From positions 1 through 13,516 of the forward strand of contig CACXDR010000093.1 in NCBI GenBank assembly GCA_902766415.1: DNA of 13,516 nt, in the 5' to 3' direction. Position numbers and translations under genes: made by a program. Position 1 is the first letter of the stretch, and every line of letters begins with the position of its first letter. Origin of the DNA: an uncultured Lachnospiraceae bacterium (GTDB taxonomy: Bacteria; Bacillota_A; Clostridia; Lachnospirales; Lachnospiraceae). The notes under the pieces were generated by a model, which was given only the letters and a program-made list of their open reading frames with translations, searched no databases and was not told the origin of the DNA. Of the stretch, positions 12,038-13,516 are shown piece after piece.

Positions 12038-13516
12038 TCAGTCCAGCGAATAGATCCGGAGCCCGTCAAACTTCTTGATCAGCTTCAGCATGCTGTTGAA
12101 CGGTTCGTAATCCTTGCGCTTTTCCTCTTCCGGCAGCGCGTCGTAATGGGCGCGGATCCTTTCCTCGTCCGGATTGCCGTCCATCGTGAGCCTGTGCATC
12201 CTCAGCTGCTCGCGCAGCGCCTTCCGGGCAGTCCTTTCATCGCCGAAGCACCGGATCATTTCCTCCGGCAGCTCCGCCGTCTCGTAGAGATCCCCGTACC
12301 TCCACCCCATCGCGATGTGGTCGCGGATCCAGCGCGCGTGCTCCATCGGGGCGAAGACCGCGATCTGCTCGTCGGTAAACCGCGTGACCATGGAATAATC
12401 CACCGGCCGGTCGGTATAAAAACAGTTCAGCGCGTCCAGGTATTTCGCGAAGCTCTTCGCCTGGTTGATGTTGGAAAGCTGGTATTCCAGGGAAAGCTCC
12501 TCAAACTCCGCTTCCAGCTGCTCCACGGGGATCTTCCCCTCCTCGCCCTGATAGTCATACCTTGCGTTCAGCGCTACGGCAAAATCATATAAGTGAAGGA
12601 AGTTGCTGGAGGAAAGGTACGTGTGCTTGCTCTTCCTGTCGACCTCCGCGATGCTCGGCACCACGGTGAGCGGGATATCCGCCGTATCCACGATCTTTTC
12701 GATATCCCCGGTGAACCGCTCTTCCTTTTCCGCCATATCCGAATAGGCCTTGAGGCGCGGCGCTTCCCCGACCTCCCCGTTCTTTTCCCAGGTCCGGTAA
12801 TCGAGCTTGAACGCGTCGATCTTCTCCTGTTCCTCGCTGTCGTAATAATAGATCGCCCGGACCGCGTTCCCGGAAAAATCAAAGGAAGCCGCCATCGGGT
12901 GGAACTCCGTGCGGGAATTGCGCCCGTAGGCAGTGCGGTCCCAGCACTGCAGCTCATCGCAAAGCATCAGAAGATACGCAAGCGGATGCACCTCCATGCG
13001 GAGCGGTTCCTTGTGTTTTTCCTTGTCCTTGTAAAAGGAAACGGCGAACTTGAACAGACTGTTATGCAGAATGATCGCTGTCAGGGCGTCGATATGCTTT
13101 TCATTGACCCTGCTTATGCCGATCGAATTCACGATCTCCCGGTACAGTCTGGCGGAGCTGAAGTACGCGTGGTCCATGAAATATCCGAATCTGTCCGGCG
13201 CGACCGGCTTCTCATGGATCTTTTCCAGCATGTACTCTTCCGTAAAGCCATAGATGCTGCCGAGCTTGTCCGTAATACCGAAGGCAAACAGCTCCTCTGT
13301 GGAACGGAATGAGCGTCCGTACAGCTCTTCAAAATGCTTCCGCGCCTCTTCTCCGATCACCGTGATCGCGTCCACATCGTGATAGGCGATGTAAAGGCTG
13401 CCCTTCCCGCGTTTTTTACCGGTCACCTCATAATAGGACAGGACCTGTTCAAACGGCAGCTCGAACGGATACCCGATATCGTGGAAAAGGGAAGTCAGGC
13501 CCCAGTACTCAAGGAA
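12038..13516 (-). CDS. HD-domain protein with a C-terminal RyR-like domain, 5' end missing
   Basis: The frame stays open to the window edge, so at least 492 residues are seen and the N-terminus is missing. The GTG at 13426 is not the real start, because the HD motif lies upstream of it. Numbering from the edge, LFHDIGYPFE at 11-20 gives the HD pair. H115 (MDHAY), H151 (ILHN) and D187 (LMLCDELQ) are plausible further metal ligands, so this looks like an HD-superfamily phosphohydrolase. The C-terminus, about 390-490, reads EHARWIRDHIAMGWRYG and later LPEEEKRKDYEPFNSMLKLI, which fits the bacterial RyR domain pattern, with about 40 residues between the two blocks. RyR domains are proposed nucleotide-ligand sensors, so a sensor plus hydrolase is plausible but unproven. 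GC content is visibly lower in parts of this gene than in its neighbours. The substrate and partners are unknown. Confidence 0.75.
   Translation of the reverse strand, partial: FLEYWGLTSLFHDIGYPFELPFEQVLSYYEVTGKKRGKGSLYIAYHDVDAITVIGEEARKHFEELYGRSFRSTEELFAFGITDKLGSIYGFTEEYMLEKIHEKPVAPDRFGYFMDHAYFSSARLYREIVNSIGISRVNEKHIDALTAIILHNSLFKFAVSFYKDKEKHKEPLRMEVHPLAYLLMLCDELQCWDRTAYGRNSRTEFHPMAASFDFSGNAVRAIYYYDSEEQEKIDAFKLDYRTWEKNGEVGEAPRLKAYSDMAEKEERFTGDIEKIVDTADIPLTVVPSIAEVDRKSKHTYLSSSNFLHLYDFAVALNARYDYQGEEGKIPVEQLEAEFEELSLEYQLSNINQAKSFAKYLDALNCFYTDRPVDYSMVTRFTDEQIAVFAPMEHARWIRDHIAMGWRYGDLYETAELPEEMIRCFGDERTARKALREQLRMHRLTMDGNPDEERIRAHYDALPEEEKRKDYEPFNSMLKLIKKFDGLRIYSLD

Noticed and set aside
13424..13426. 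GTG at 13426 as the start of the HD-RyR gene
   Set aside because: The frame remains open upstream to the edge and encodes the HD motif, and no ribosome binding site precedes the GTG.
1..13516. tRNA, rRNA, insertion sequences or phage genes
   Set aside because: I found no tRNA-like cloverleaf, transposase motif or terminal repeats in any gap; nearly all of the window is accounted for by coding genes and short spacers.

Overview
The window looks like a chromosome segment from a GC-rich member of the Clostridia, most likely a Lachnospiraceae relative. The reasons are AddAB instead of RecBCD, an scpA-scpB operon, AGGAGG-type ribosome binding sites, a consensus sigma-A promoter, and a sporulation-lineage style D-Ala-D-Ala carboxypeptidase with cell-wall-binding repeats. 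The genus cannot be named from this sequence alone. Every gene I can support is on the minus strand, so transcription runs from high to low coordinates. The long plus-strand reading frames are antisense shadows of GC-rich genes.

Layout in transcription order. (1) 13516-12038: the 3' part of a large protein with an HD-type phosphohydrolase signature and a C-terminal RyR-like domain. It is cut by the window edge, is less GC-rich than its neighbours, and is the only clearly accessory-looking gene. (2) 12037-11734: a 304-base gene-free leader with an extended -10 promoter, a very strong hairpin that could terminate or attenuate, and three degenerate 34-base repeats. (3) 11733-9537: a 35-residue lysine-rich small protein, an AlaX-type alanyl-tRNA editing protein with a DHHA1-like tail, and an AEC-family transporter, all overlapping end to start. 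(4) 9401-6293: an acidic lipoprotein, a DacF-type carboxypeptidase and a membrane-anchored metallophosphoesterase. (5) 6219-3548: scpA, scpB, a dUTPase and a TPR lipoprotein, all overlapping. (6) 3444-1: addB followed by the first 22 codons of addA.

Genes within each group overlap by 4-17 bases or are separated by a few bases, which indicates translational coupling. Control signals sit in the short gaps between groups. The scpA promoter is nested inside the terminator of the preceding operon. A clear intrinsic terminator lies directly before addB, and its 3' arm can alternatively pair with the addB ribosome binding site. The themes are chromosome segregation and DNA repair (ScpAB, AddAB, dUTPase), cell envelope (DacF, lipoproteins, phosphoesterase) and translation quality control (AlaX).

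The most promising lead for an undescribed system is the HD plus RyR-like protein at the right edge, whose N-terminus and upstream neighbours are outside the window. The second is the small basic protein translationally coupled to AlaX behind an attenuator-like leader.
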